From the NCBI GenBank assembly GCA_902783445.1, contig CACZQX010000198.1, forward strand, positions 1 to 7,842: a stretch of DNA of 7,842 nucleotides, read 5' to 3'. Each line of letters starts with the position of its first letter. Within the stretch, counting starts at the first letter, position 1. This document shows positions 1 through 5,782 of this stretch, piece by piece. Made by a program: the position numbers and the translations under genes. The notes under the pieces are model-generated. The model did no database searches. It was given only the letters and a program-made list of their open reading frames with translations, and had not been told where the DNA came from. This DNA comes from an uncultured Lachnospiraceae bacterium. GTDB taxonomy: Bacteria; Bacillota; Clostridia; Lachnospirales; Lachnospiraceae.

Positions 1-1
1 G

Positions 2-403
2 GGCCTCGGAGTTTTAATGAACAAAGAAAACACGGTAAGAAGAGCCGGCGGTTTTATTATTCAATTAATGCCTTTTGCAAGCGAAGAGGTTATTTCCGTT
101 CTTGAAAACCGAATTGAAAAGATTCATTCCGTTACGGATATGCTTGAAAAGGGTATGACACCCGAGGATTTGCTTAAGGAAGTTTTAGGCGATTTGGGAG
201 TTGATATAACTGATAAAATCCCAACCAAATTTTATTGCAATTGCTCGAAAGAGCGTGTCAGCAAAGCGTTGGTAAGCATATCCAAAAAAGACCTGGATGA
301 AATGATTGCGGATGGCAAAGATATTGAGGTTAATTGCCATTTTTGCAATACAAACTACGTATTTACGCCCGAGGATTTAAAGAAGATAGCAAATAATCGA
401 TAA
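2..403 (+). CDS. hslO: Hsp33 redox-regulated chaperone, C-terminal part (5' truncated)
   Basis: This is the C-terminal end of Hsp33, a cytosolic holdase chaperone switched on by oxidative stress when its zinc-bound cysteines form disulfides. The zinc centre is visible as CNC (bases 236-244) and CHFC (bases 335-346), matching the family's CxC...CxxC arrangement. The upstream stretch GLGVL-MNKENTVRRAGGF matches the late substrate-binding domain of Hsp33, where GVL-nnnNTV-AAGGF is typical. The frame is open from base 2 to the left edge, so the ATG at 17 is an internal methionine and not the start; about the first half of the protein lies outside the window. The stop is TAA at 401-403. A separate promoter follows, so hslO is probably the end of its own transcription unit. 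The family call is very secure. Confidence 0.95.
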   Translation, partial: GLGVLMNKENTVRRAGGFIIQLMPFASEEVISVLENRIEKIHSVTDMLEKGMTPEDLLKEVLGDLGVDITDKIPTKFYCNCSKERVSKALVSISKKDLDEMIADGKDIEVNCHFCNTNYVFTPEDLKKIANNR

Positions 404-410
404 ATAAATA

Positions 411-439
411 TGGACTTTAAAGCGTTAAAGTGTTAAAAT
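411..439 (+). promoter_or_regulatory. Candidate sigma-A promoter for the yerC-DUF1836 unit, containing a palindrome
   Basis: A -35-like TGGACT (411-416, four of six consensus matches) is followed by a 17-bp spacer and TAAAAT (434-439, five of six) with the extended -10 TG at 431-432. A transcript starting near 446 would have a leader of about 35 nt before yerC. A perfect 7-bp inverted repeat, ACTTTAA-AGCG-TTAAAGT (414-431), overlaps the -35 and fills the spacer, which is where an operator would sit. It could instead form a weak hairpin at the end of hslO mRNA, but it is AT-rich with no strong T-run, so I prefer the promoter/operator reading. Confidence 0.5.
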
Positions 440-480
440 TTTGAATTGTAACAGGAACTAATTATCCGAAGGAGATAAAT

Positions 481-774
481 ATGGGAAAAACAATCAGAAC
501 AGAGGAAGTGGATCATCTTTTTGATGCTATATTGGCACTTGAAAACAAAGAAGAGTGCTATTTGTTTTTTGAGGATGTTTGTACAATCAACGAAATTTTA
601 TCTTTTGCTCAACGCTATGAAGTTGCAAGAATGTTAAATGACAAACATACATATCAGGAAATTGCCGAAAAGACCGGCGCTTCAACGGCAACCATAAGCC
701 GCGTTAACCGTTCTTTGAATTACGGAAAAGACGGTTATCAGTTGGTGTTGGACAGACTCAAAAAAGAAGAATAA
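481..774 (+). CDS. YerC/YecD-family TrpR-like DNA-binding regulator
   Basis: This is a 97-residue all-helical protein of the YerC/YecD family, which shares the Trp-repressor fold. The family signature is clear: an N-terminal helical dimerisation region with LFDAILALENKEECYLFFEDVCT (residues about 13-35), then SFAQRYEVARML (41-52), then a helix-turn-helix HTYQEIAEKTGASTATISRVNRSL (about 56-79). The length is normal for the family. The start is supported by AAGGAG at 469-474, six bases before the ATG. Family members are presumed transcription factors; I know of no well-established ligand for the clostridial ones, and tryptophan binding should not be assumed from the fold. The gene is followed after 19 bp by a DUF1836 gene and is probably cotranscribed with it. 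The promoter palindrome at 414-431 makes autoregulation a reasonable guess. Confidence 0.92.
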   Translation: MGKTIRTEEVDHLFDAILALENKEECYLFFEDVCTINEILSFAQRYEVARMLNDKHTYQEIAEKTGASTATISRVNRSLNYGKDGYQLVLDRLKKEE

Positions 775-785
775 GACTTAAGAAA

Positions 786-791
786 AGAAGG
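786..791 (+). promoter_or_regulatory. Ribosome binding site that questions the start of the DUF1836 gene
   Basis: AGAAGG lies only two bases before the ATG at 794, which is unusually close. An in-frame GTG at 800 (codon 3) would have a spacing of 8 bases. Translation may therefore begin at GTG 800, shortening the protein by two residues. The site gives no sign of translational coupling to yerC beyond proximity. Confidence 0.45.
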
Positions 792-793
792 TA

Positions 794-1399
794 ATGAGCG
801 TGGATTTGGATAAAGATGTGGAAAAAAAGCTTGATGAAATATTGCAAAAAGCTACTTTTTTGGACTTGAAAGATGTACCGGATATAGGTTTATACATGGA
901 TCAGGTTTTGACACTTTTGGGCAGTAAGCTTACTTTTCTGGAAAGCGAAGACGGTGACAAAGCTCTGACAAAAACCATGATTAACAATTATTCCAAGAAT
1001 AAACTTTTGCCGTCGCCGAACAAGAAAAAATACAAAAAAAATCACATTATTCTTCTTGCGCTTATTTACTATTTAAAGTCACTTATTTCCATCAGCGAGA
1101 TAAAGACGCTTACAACGCCTCTTAACGAGGGGTATTTCGACGATGAGGCACAGTTAAGCCTTTCCGACATTTACGAAAGCTTAAGCAAGCACGCTTCCAA
1201 TGTGGCGGAAGATACGAAAAAAGACGTGGAAAAGAAGCTTTTGCAGGCAAAAGAAACTTTTGGGAATTTAGATGAGAATGAAGCTCAGAAACTCCGACTT
1301 TATTCTCTTATATCGGCCCTCAGTTACGATGTCTTTATCAAGAAACATCTGATTGAAGAATTGATAAAAGAAATGGATGAGGAAAAAAAGAACTTATAA
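794..1399 (+). CDS. DUF1836 domain-containing protein (putative MerR-like DNA-binding protein)
   Basis: This 201-residue protein is recognisable as DUF1836, the family of B. subtilis YkrK-like proteins. The core is residues about 57-110: ALTKTMINNYSKNKLLPSP, a lysine cluster (NKKKYKKNH), then the hydrophobic helix IILLALIYYLKSLISISEI. That pattern (choose a helix, read past a -LLPSP-KKKY- wing, then a helical segment) resembles the winged HTH of MerR-type regulators, so DNA binding is likely but unproven. The C-terminal half is a charged helical region with no recognisable ligand domain. The apparent transmembrane-like stretch at about 85-100 is more likely the buried helix of the domain. It follows yerC by 19 bp, probably in one operon. 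No terminator is visible after its TAA, so readthrough into pspA is possible. Target and function are unknown. Confidence 0.85.
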   Translation: MSVDLDKDVEKKLDEILQKATFLDLKDVPDIGLYMDQVLTLLGSKLTFLESEDGDKALTKTMINNYSKNKLLPSPNKKKYKKNHIILLALIYYLKSLISISEIKTLTTPLNEGYFDDEAQLSLSDIYESLSKHASNVAEDTKKDVEKKLLQAKETFGNLDENEAQKLRLYSLISALSYDVFIKKHLIEELIKEMDEEKKNL

Positions 1400-1408
1400 A
1401 AATCTATA

Positions 1409-1437
1409 GTGACACTTAATCGCAAGTGTTATATAAT
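1409..1437 (+). promoter_or_regulatory. Strong sigma-A promoter for the pspA operon, with embedded palindrome
   Basis: GTGACA (1409-1414, five of six matches to TTGACA), a 17-bp spacer and a perfect TATAAT (1432-1437) form a near-consensus housekeeping promoter starting 10 bp after the DUF1836 stop. The predicted leader is about 75 nt. A perfect 6-bp inverted repeat, ACACTT-AATCGC-AAGTGT (1412-1429), overlaps the -35 and spacer and is placed like a repressor operator. Nothing resembling a sigma-54 site, the promoter type of E. coli psp, is seen. Confidence 0.72.
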
Positions 1438-1462
1438 AGATATTGCCTTGATGTAGGCTTTT

Positions 1463-1485
1463 GCGCATAAAGACGTTTCGTGCGC
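1463..1485 (+). other. Possible hairpin in the pspA 5' leader
   Basis: GCGCA (1463-1467) pairs with TGCGC (1481-1485), and inside it AAA (1469-1471) can pair with TTT (1476-1478) around a GACG loop. The hairpin sits in the predicted untranslated leader about 20 bases before the AGAGGAGG ribosome site (1507-1514). It has no T-run and is not a terminator. It is short and may be chance; no known riboswitch class is recognised. Confidence 0.25.
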
Positions 1486-1520
1486 TGCAATGTTTATAAT
1501 ACTCACAGAGGAGGAAAAAA

Positions 1521-2201
1521 ATGGGAATTATAGCAAGATTTAAAGAAATTATGGCTGCAAATATCAATGCGGCACTTGATAAGTGTGAGGATCCTTCAAA
1601 AATGATCGATCAATACTTAAGAGATTTGGAAAGCGATTTCGGTAAGGTTAAAGCTGAAACAGCAGCTATTATGGCCGAAGAAACACGAGCAAAAAGAGAG
1701 CTTGACGAATGCCAGGCTGAAATTACAAAGCTTGAAGGCTATGCAAGAAAAGCCGTTGAAGCTGACAATGACGATGATGCTCGTCAATTTTTAACAAAGA
1801 AAGCAAACATGCAAAAAGAATTTGATGCCAAAAAACAGGCATACGATCTTGCTTCGACAAATGCGGAGAAGATGCGTCAGATGCATGATAAATTACAAAA
1901 AGATATCGAAAGTCTTGAATCAAGAAAAGAAGCTATCAAGGCTAAAGTTCAGGTGGCAAAAACTCAGGAAAAAATCAACAAAATGGGTTCAAGCATCGAT
2001 GGAGCAAGAGGTACAATCGACGCATTCGACAGAATGGAAAAGAAAGCGGATCAGATGTTGGATCGCGCAAATGCCATGAGCGAATTAAACGAAAGCGAGA
2101 AAGCAGATTCGGTTAAAGAGCTTCAGGAAAAATACGACAATGTCCCTGATCAGAGCGTAGAAGACGAATTGGCTGCTTTGAAGGCCAGTATGGGTAAATA
2201 A
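1521..2201 (+). CDS. pspA: PspA/IM30 family envelope-stress protein
   Basis: This 226-residue protein belongs to the PspA/IM30 (Vipp1, LiaH) family, ESCRT-III-like peripheral membrane proteins that polymerise on damaged membranes. The N-terminal amphipathic helix (about 1-24, MGIIARFKEIMAANINAALD) and the hallmark EDPSKMIDQYLRDL (about 23-36) are both present. The rest is almost entirely long charged coiled coil (about 37-190) with a short acidic C-terminal helix (VEDELAALKASM). The length matches family members of 220-230 residues. There is no signal peptide or membrane span, as expected. The start is fixed by AGAGGAGG (1507-1514), six bases upstream. The SPFH gene begins 11 bp after the stop, and its ribosome site overlaps this stop codon, so the two are cotranscribed and probably translationally coupled. 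LiaH and B. subtilis YdjF are close functional analogues; the SPFH neighbour favours the YdjF type. Confidence 0.93.
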   Translation: MGIIARFKEIMAANINAALDKCEDPSKMIDQYLRDLESDFGKVKAETAAIMAEETRAKRELDECQAEITKLEGYARKAVEADNDDDARQFLTKKANMQKEFDAKKQAYDLASTNAEKMRQMHDKLQKDIESLESRKEAIKAKVQVAKTQEKINKMGSSIDGARGTIDAFDRMEKKADQMLDRANAMSELNESEKADSVKELQEKYDNVPDQSVEDELAALKASMGK

Positions 2202-2212
2202 GGAGTTAAACG

Positions 2213-3166
2213 ATGGGACTTTTTAGTAACCAGTTATCAAATGTTGTTGAATGGAATGAAACAAGAGATGATGTAATCTTTTGGAAGTGGGCAAATGACG
2301 AGATTAAAAAAGGCTCACGTCTTATTATCAGACCGGGTCAAGATGCTATCTTTATGTACAACGGAAAGACGGAAGGCATCTTTAAAGACGAGGGGAACTT
2401 TGATATTGAATCTCAGATTATCCCTTTCCTTTCAACACTTAAAGGAATTAAGTTCGGCTTTAACAGTGGTGTTAGAGCCGAGGTTCTTTTCATAAATACA
2501 AAAGAATTCACCATTAAATGGGGAACAAAAAACGCAATTAACATTCCGGCACCTGGACTTCCGGGAGGAATGCCTATAAGAGCATTCGGTATTTTTACCT
2601 GCAAGGTAAGCGACTATGATGTGCTTATAGATAAGATTGCGGGCATTAAGCAGCAATTTCTTGTTGATGATGTTAAGGAAAGAGTAATAGCAGTAGTTGA
2701 CCAATTACTTATGAAATGGATTTCCAAAGAAGGAAAAGATATATTCAACCTTCAAGCAAATGCTTTTGATATTGCAAAAGGCATGCGGGAAGACCTTGAC
2801 ATGGAACTTCTTAAAATCGGCATTTCCATCACATCCGTATCCATCCAGAGTTTCTCATATCCGGAAGAAGTGCGCGCTATGCAGGAAAAGGCAGCAGCTC
2901 AGTCCATGGTCGGAGATATGGACAAATATCAAAAAATGGCAGTTGCGGACAGTCTTGCAAAAGGCGGAAAAGGCGGTTCTTCCGCATCCGATATGGTAGG
3001 GCTTCAAATGGGAATGGCAATGGGCCAGCAGATGGTTAACGAGATGAAACAGTCTATGGGAAACAATCAGGCACAGGCACCTGCAGGTGCGAAATTCTGC
3101 CCTAATTGCGGAACACCTACAAACGGTGCCAATTTCTGTTCAAATTGCGGCACAAAACTTGCTTAA
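2213..3166 (+). CDS. SPFH-domain protein with C-terminal zinc ribbon (YdjI-like)
   Basis: This 317-residue protein resembles B. subtilis YdjI, an SPFH (stomatin/flotillin-like) protein also annotated as a 'virion core protein' homologue. Residues about 20-230 form the SPFH region, starting with NEIKKGSRLIIRPGQDAIF-like sequence (WANDEIKKGSRLIIRPGQ) and ending in the helix YPEEVRAMQEKAAAQSM. A Gly/Ser/Met/Gln-rich linker (about 250-290) follows. The C-terminus is a zinc ribbon with C296, C299, C309 and C312 in two CxNCG knuckles. No transmembrane span or signal peptide is visible, unlike flotillins, so membrane association would depend on partners such as PspA. AAGGAG (2200-2205), seven bases upstream, supports the start. 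In B. subtilis, YdjI helps recruit PspA to stressed membranes along with YdjG and YdjH. Here only the PspA and SPFH genes are adjacent. Confidence 0.9.
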   Translation: MGLFSNQLSNVVEWNETRDDVIFWKWANDEIKKGSRLIIRPGQDAIFMYNGKTEGIFKDEGNFDIESQIIPFLSTLKGIKFGFNSGVRAEVLFINTKEFTIKWGTKNAINIPAPGLPGGMPIRAFGIFTCKVSDYDVLIDKIAGIKQQFLVDDVKERVIAVVDQLLMKWISKEGKDIFNLQANAFDIAKGMREDLDMELLKIGISITSVSIQSFSYPEEVRAMQEKAAAQSMVGDMDKYQKMAVADSLAKGGKGGSSASDMVGLQMGMAMGQQMVNEMKQSMGNNQAQAPAGAKFCPNCGTPTNGANFCSNCGTKLA

Positions 3167-3196
3167 GCAAAAAATTTACGACAATAAGGATGAATA

Positions 3197-5404
3197 ATGG
3201 ATTTATTAGATGGCTTAAATGACAAGCAAAAAGAAGCGGTACTTCATACTGAAGGACCGCTACTTATTCTTGCGGGAGCCGGCTCGGGAAAGACTCGTGT
3301 TCTTACTCACAGAGCGGCTTATCTTATACAACAAAATAAGTGCAAACCATACAACATTCTTGCTATAACCTTTACCAATAAGGCAGCGGGAGAAATGAAG
3401 GAACGTATCGAAAAAACCGTAGGTTTTAACCCGGAAGGCGAAGTTTGGGTTGCAACGTTTCATTCAACCTGCTCAAAAATTTTGCGACGTTTTATAGACC
3501 GAATCGGATACAAAAACGATTTTACAATCTATGACAGCGAAGATCAAAAAACACTTATAAAAAATATCTGCAAGAAGCTTGATATCGATACAAAGATTCA
3601 TAAAGAAAAGGCTTTGGCCGCGCAGATTTCGCATCTTAAGGACAAGCTTATAACACCGACACAGTTTTTGCTTGAAAAAGAAGGCGATTTTACAAAAAAA
3701 GTTTTGGGACAGGTTTATGTTGAATATCAGTCTCAGTTAAAGAAAAACAATGCCTTGGATTTTGACGATTTGATAGCAAAAACCGTGGAGCTTTTTAAGA
3801 CGGATGAAAAGGTACTTGATTTTTACCAAAGTCAGTTTAAATACATAATGGTGGATGAGTATCAGGATACCAACAAAGCTCAGTTTGAGCTTATAAGGAT
3901 ACTTGCAAACAAGAGTAAGAACTTATGCGTTGTGGGTGATGACGACCAGTCGATTTACAAATTCAGAGGTGCGGATATCACCAATATCTTAAGTTTTGAA
4001 CAGGTATTCAAAAATACAACCGTAATAAAACTCGAGCAAAATTACAGATCTACGCAAAATATTTTAAATTGTGCCAACGGTGTAATAAAAAATAACGAAG
4101 GCAGAAAAGAAAAAACTCTTTGGACAGAGAACGACGCCGGTGATAAAATAAAGTTTATAAGGACGCAGTCGGCTTACGACGAAGCGGAAAACGTATGCGC
4201 GGAAATAAACGATTATGTAAGAAACGGCGGAAAATACAAAGATTGCGCCTGCCTTTACAGGACAAACGCTCAGTCCCGTGTTTTGGAAGAACGTTTAATC
4301 AGATTCAGAATTCCGTACAAGATTGTGGGCGGAGTTAATTTCTATCAACGTAAAGAAGTTAAAGATATGCTGGCATATTTAAAGACCATAGAAAGCGGTT
4401 TGGACGACATTGCCGTAAGACGAATAATAAACGTTCCGAAACGTGCAATCGGCGCCACATCCATTGCCAAGGTTCAAAAGTATGCCGATGACAATGACAT
4501 AAATTTCTACGATGCCCTCATTCAGGTTGAGGAACAGCAGGCACTGGGAAAAACAAGTGCCAAAATCAGTGCTTTTTTGGATTTGATAAGATCCTTCAGA
4601 GACAAGCTGGGAAATATAAGTCTTACGGAACTTCTCGAAGCCGTAATGGTTGAAACGGCCTATATTAAGGAACTTGAAGCCGAAAAGACGGATGAGGCAA
4701 AGGATCGTATAGAAAACATATATGAACTTGTTTCAAAAATGGCCCAATATGAGAAAGATCATACAGACGCCACTCTTACGGGATTTTTGGAAGAAGTGGC
4801 TTTGATAGCCGATATCGATTCGCTTGACGAATCAAACGATTATGTGGTGTTACTTACAATTCACAGTGCCAAAGGACTTGAATTTGATAATGTATTTTTA
4901 TGTGGAATGGAGGATGGACTTTTTCCGGGAACGGGAAGTATTACAGAACCCGACGAATTGGAAGAGGAAAGACGTCTTTGCTATGTTGCCATGACCAGAG
5001 CAAAGAGACATCTTACTCTTACATGCGCAAGAGAGCGCATGATTCACGGTGAATGGGTCAGAAATAATATTTCCAGATTTGTGGGAGAAATACCAAAGGA
5101 AGTTATGAACGAAAACGAAGCAAAAGAAATCGAAACAGAAGAAAAAAAATCAACAATTATGAAGCCTTCACAGTCTTCGAATGCAAAGGCGGTATTTACT
5201 ACAAAGGCTTTCGGTATGGAGAGTCACGAAAAAGCAGACAAGCTTTCGTATGATGTGGGAGATACGGTTAAACACATTAAGTTCGGCGTTGGAAAAGTGC
5301 TTGAAATTGTTGACGGAGGCAAGGATTTTGAAGTAACCGTCGAGTTTGAAAAAGCAGGCGTTAAAAAGATGTTTGCCGGATTTGCAAAACTTAAAAAAAT
5401 ATAG
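3197..5404 (+). CDS. pcrA: ATP-dependent 3'-5' DNA helicase PcrA/UvrD
   Basis: This is a complete superfamily 1A helicase of 735 residues, the usual PcrA length. It unwinds DNA in nucleotide excision repair, clears RecA and stalled complexes, and supports rolling-circle plasmid replication. Motifs in order: Q motif LNDKQKEAV (7-15), Walker A AGAGSGKT (26-33), Walker B/motif II DEYQDT (220-225), motif III GDDDQSIYKFRGAD (247-260), motif IV EQNYRST, motif V TIHSAKGLEFD (554-564), and motif VI YVAMTRAKR (596-604). All key ATPase residues are intact. The C-terminal region YDVGDTVKHIKFGVGKVLEI (685-704) onward is the Tudor-like domain that in PcrA contacts RNA polymerase and supports transcription-coupled repair. 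The start is supported by TAAGGA (3185-3190), six bases upstream. It lies 30 bp after the SPFH gene with no promoter or terminator seen between them, so it is likely expressed from the pspA promoter. In many Firmicutes pcrA instead sits with ligA, which is absent here. Confidence 0.97.
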   Translation: MDLLDGLNDKQKEAVLHTEGPLLILAGAGSGKTRVLTHRAAYLIQQNKCKPYNILAITFTNKAAGEMKERIEKTVGFNPEGEVWVATFHSTCSKILRRFIDRIGYKNDFTIYDSEDQKTLIKNICKKLDIDTKIHKEKALAAQISHLKDKLITPTQFLLEKEGDFTKKVLGQVYVEYQSQLKKNNALDFDDLIAKTVELFKTDEKVLDFYQSQFKYIMVDEYQDTNKAQFELIRILANKSKNLCVVGDDDQSIYKFRGADITNILSFEQVFKNTTVIKLEQNYRSTQNILNCANGVIKNNEGRKEKTLWTENDAGDKIKFIRTQSAYDEAENVCAEINDYVRNGGKYKDCACLYRTNAQSRVLEERLIRFRIPYKIVGGVNFYQRKEVKDMLAYLKTIESGLDDIAVRRIINVPKRAIGATSIAKVQKYADDNDINFYDALIQVEEQQALGKTSAKISAFLDLIRSFRDKLGNISLTELLEAVMVETAYIKELEAEKTDEAKDRIENIYELVSKMAQYEKDHTDATLTGFLEEVALIADIDSLDESNDYVVLLTIHSAKGLEFDNVFLCGMEDGLFPGTGSITEPDELEEERRLCYVAMTRAKRHLTLTCARERMIHGEWVRNNISRFVGEIPKEVMNENEAKEIETEEKKSTIMKPSQSSNAKAVFTTKAFGMESHEKADKLSYDVGDTVKHIKFGVGKVLEIVDGGKDFEVTVEFEKAGVKKMFAGFAKLKKI

Positions 5405-5421
5405 CACAATAGCTTCACAAG

Positions 5422-5430
5422 TGTTATAAT
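5422..5430 (+). promoter_or_regulatory. Extended -10 promoter for the small membrane protein gene
   Basis: TGTTATAAT (5422-5430) is a perfect TGnTATAAT extended -10 element. The -35 region is poor (TAGCAC at 5402-5407 with a 17-bp spacer), which is common for extended -10 promoters. Transcription from about 5437 gives a leader of roughly 80 nt before the gene at 5516. The block CAAGTGTTATA here also occurs in the pspA promoter. Confidence 0.6.
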
Positions 5431-5453
5431 TGACTTATCAACTAAAGGAAATG

Positions 5454-5474
5454 CATATATAGTATTTATATATG
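5454..5474 (+). repeat. AT-rich inverted repeat in the 5' leader of the small membrane protein gene
   Basis: CATATATA (5454-5461) and TATATATG (5467-5474) are a perfect 8-bp inverted repeat around GTATT. As RNA it would be a weak hairpin; as DNA it could be a binding site or just AT-rich spacer. It lies about 30 bases before the strong AGGGGGTG ribosome site (5503-5510). No terminator T-run follows. Confidence 0.35.
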
Positions 5475-5515
5475 ACGAGCGAACTTGCAGTTATATACAC
5501 ACAGGGGGTGCTTTC

Positions 5516-5719
5516 ATGGAAAGGGTAGTCAGCTTAATTAAGAAAAATAATGAGATTCTTTTGTCCAAGAACAAATGGGTTAAGGTAATCGCCGTAGTCG
5601 GTGTGATTGCATTGATTGTGGGAATCGGATATTTGGTTTACAAACGCTTTGTTGCGGATGAAGAATTCTATGACGAAGACTTTGAAGAAGGCTATGATGA
5701 AGACTTTTTTGAAGATTAA
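5516..5719 (+). CDS. Small single-pass membrane protein with acidic C-terminal tail, function unknown
   Basis: I do not recognise this 67-residue protein. It has a basic N-terminal segment (lysines at 9, 10, 18, 20 and 23), one strongly hydrophobic span VKVIAVVGVIALIVGIGYLVY (about 22-42), a basic KR at 43-44, and an extremely acidic tail: 13 of the last 20 residues are Asp or Glu, with an imperfect tandem unit YDEDF at 52-56 and 60-64. The span has no signal-peptidase-like site, so it is probably an anchor. Topology is ambiguous because positive charge lies on both sides. The coding call rests on the strong ribosome site AGGGGGTG five bases before the ATG, its own extended -10 promoter and a hairpin terminator after it. 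It is therefore probably a monocistronic gene between pcrA and rlmD. A lipoprotein is excluded because there is no cysteine. Confidence 0.8.
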   Translation: MERVVSLIKKNNEILLSKNKWVKVIAVVGVIALIVGIGYLVYKRFVADEEFYDEDFEEGYDEDFFED

Positions 5720-5734
5720 TTATTAAAAATTTAG

Positions 5735-5770
5735 GCGTAGCGGCTTCGAGCTTGCTACGCTATTTTCTTT
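5735..5770 (+). terminator. Intrinsic terminator after the small membrane protein gene, immediately before rlmD
   Basis: GCGTAGC (5735-5741) pairs perfectly with GCTACGC (5754-5760), and GCT (5743-5745) pairs with AGC (5749-5751) inside it around a TCG loop. It is followed by TATTTTCTTT (5761-5770). This fits a rho-independent terminator with a slightly imperfect T-tract. It ends at the rlmD ribosome site (AGAGGAAG, 5771-5778), so it could also act as a partial terminator or attenuator controlling readthrough into rlmD. Confidence 0.7.
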
Positions 5771-5782
5771 AGAGGAAGATTT

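Noticed and set aside
17..403. ATG at 17 as the start of a complete 128-residue protein
   Set aside because: The frame continues to the left edge with Hsp33-like sequence (GLGVL) directly before it, and no ribosome site precedes the ATG. It is an internal methionine of a truncated hslO.
1495..1500. TATAAT as a second pspA promoter
   Set aside because: No -35 at 16-18 bp and no extended TG; transcription would begin inside the ribosome binding site, leaving no usable leader.
1723..1923. Minus-strand 66-residue reading frame inside pspA
   Set aside because: It lies opposite a confidently identified coding region and has no ribosome site or recognisable domain; a shadow frame.
5430..5461. TTGACT (5430-5435) with TATATA as an alternative promoter for the microprotein gene
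   Set aside because: The best -10 partners are at spacings of 18 with a poor match or 20 bp, and the perfect extended -10 immediately upstream explains transcription better.
5451..5462. Tiny upstream reading frame ATG-CAT-ATA-TAG in the microprotein leader
   Set aside because: The AAAGGA directly touches the ATG with no spacing, and three codons carry no regulatory signature; probably chance.
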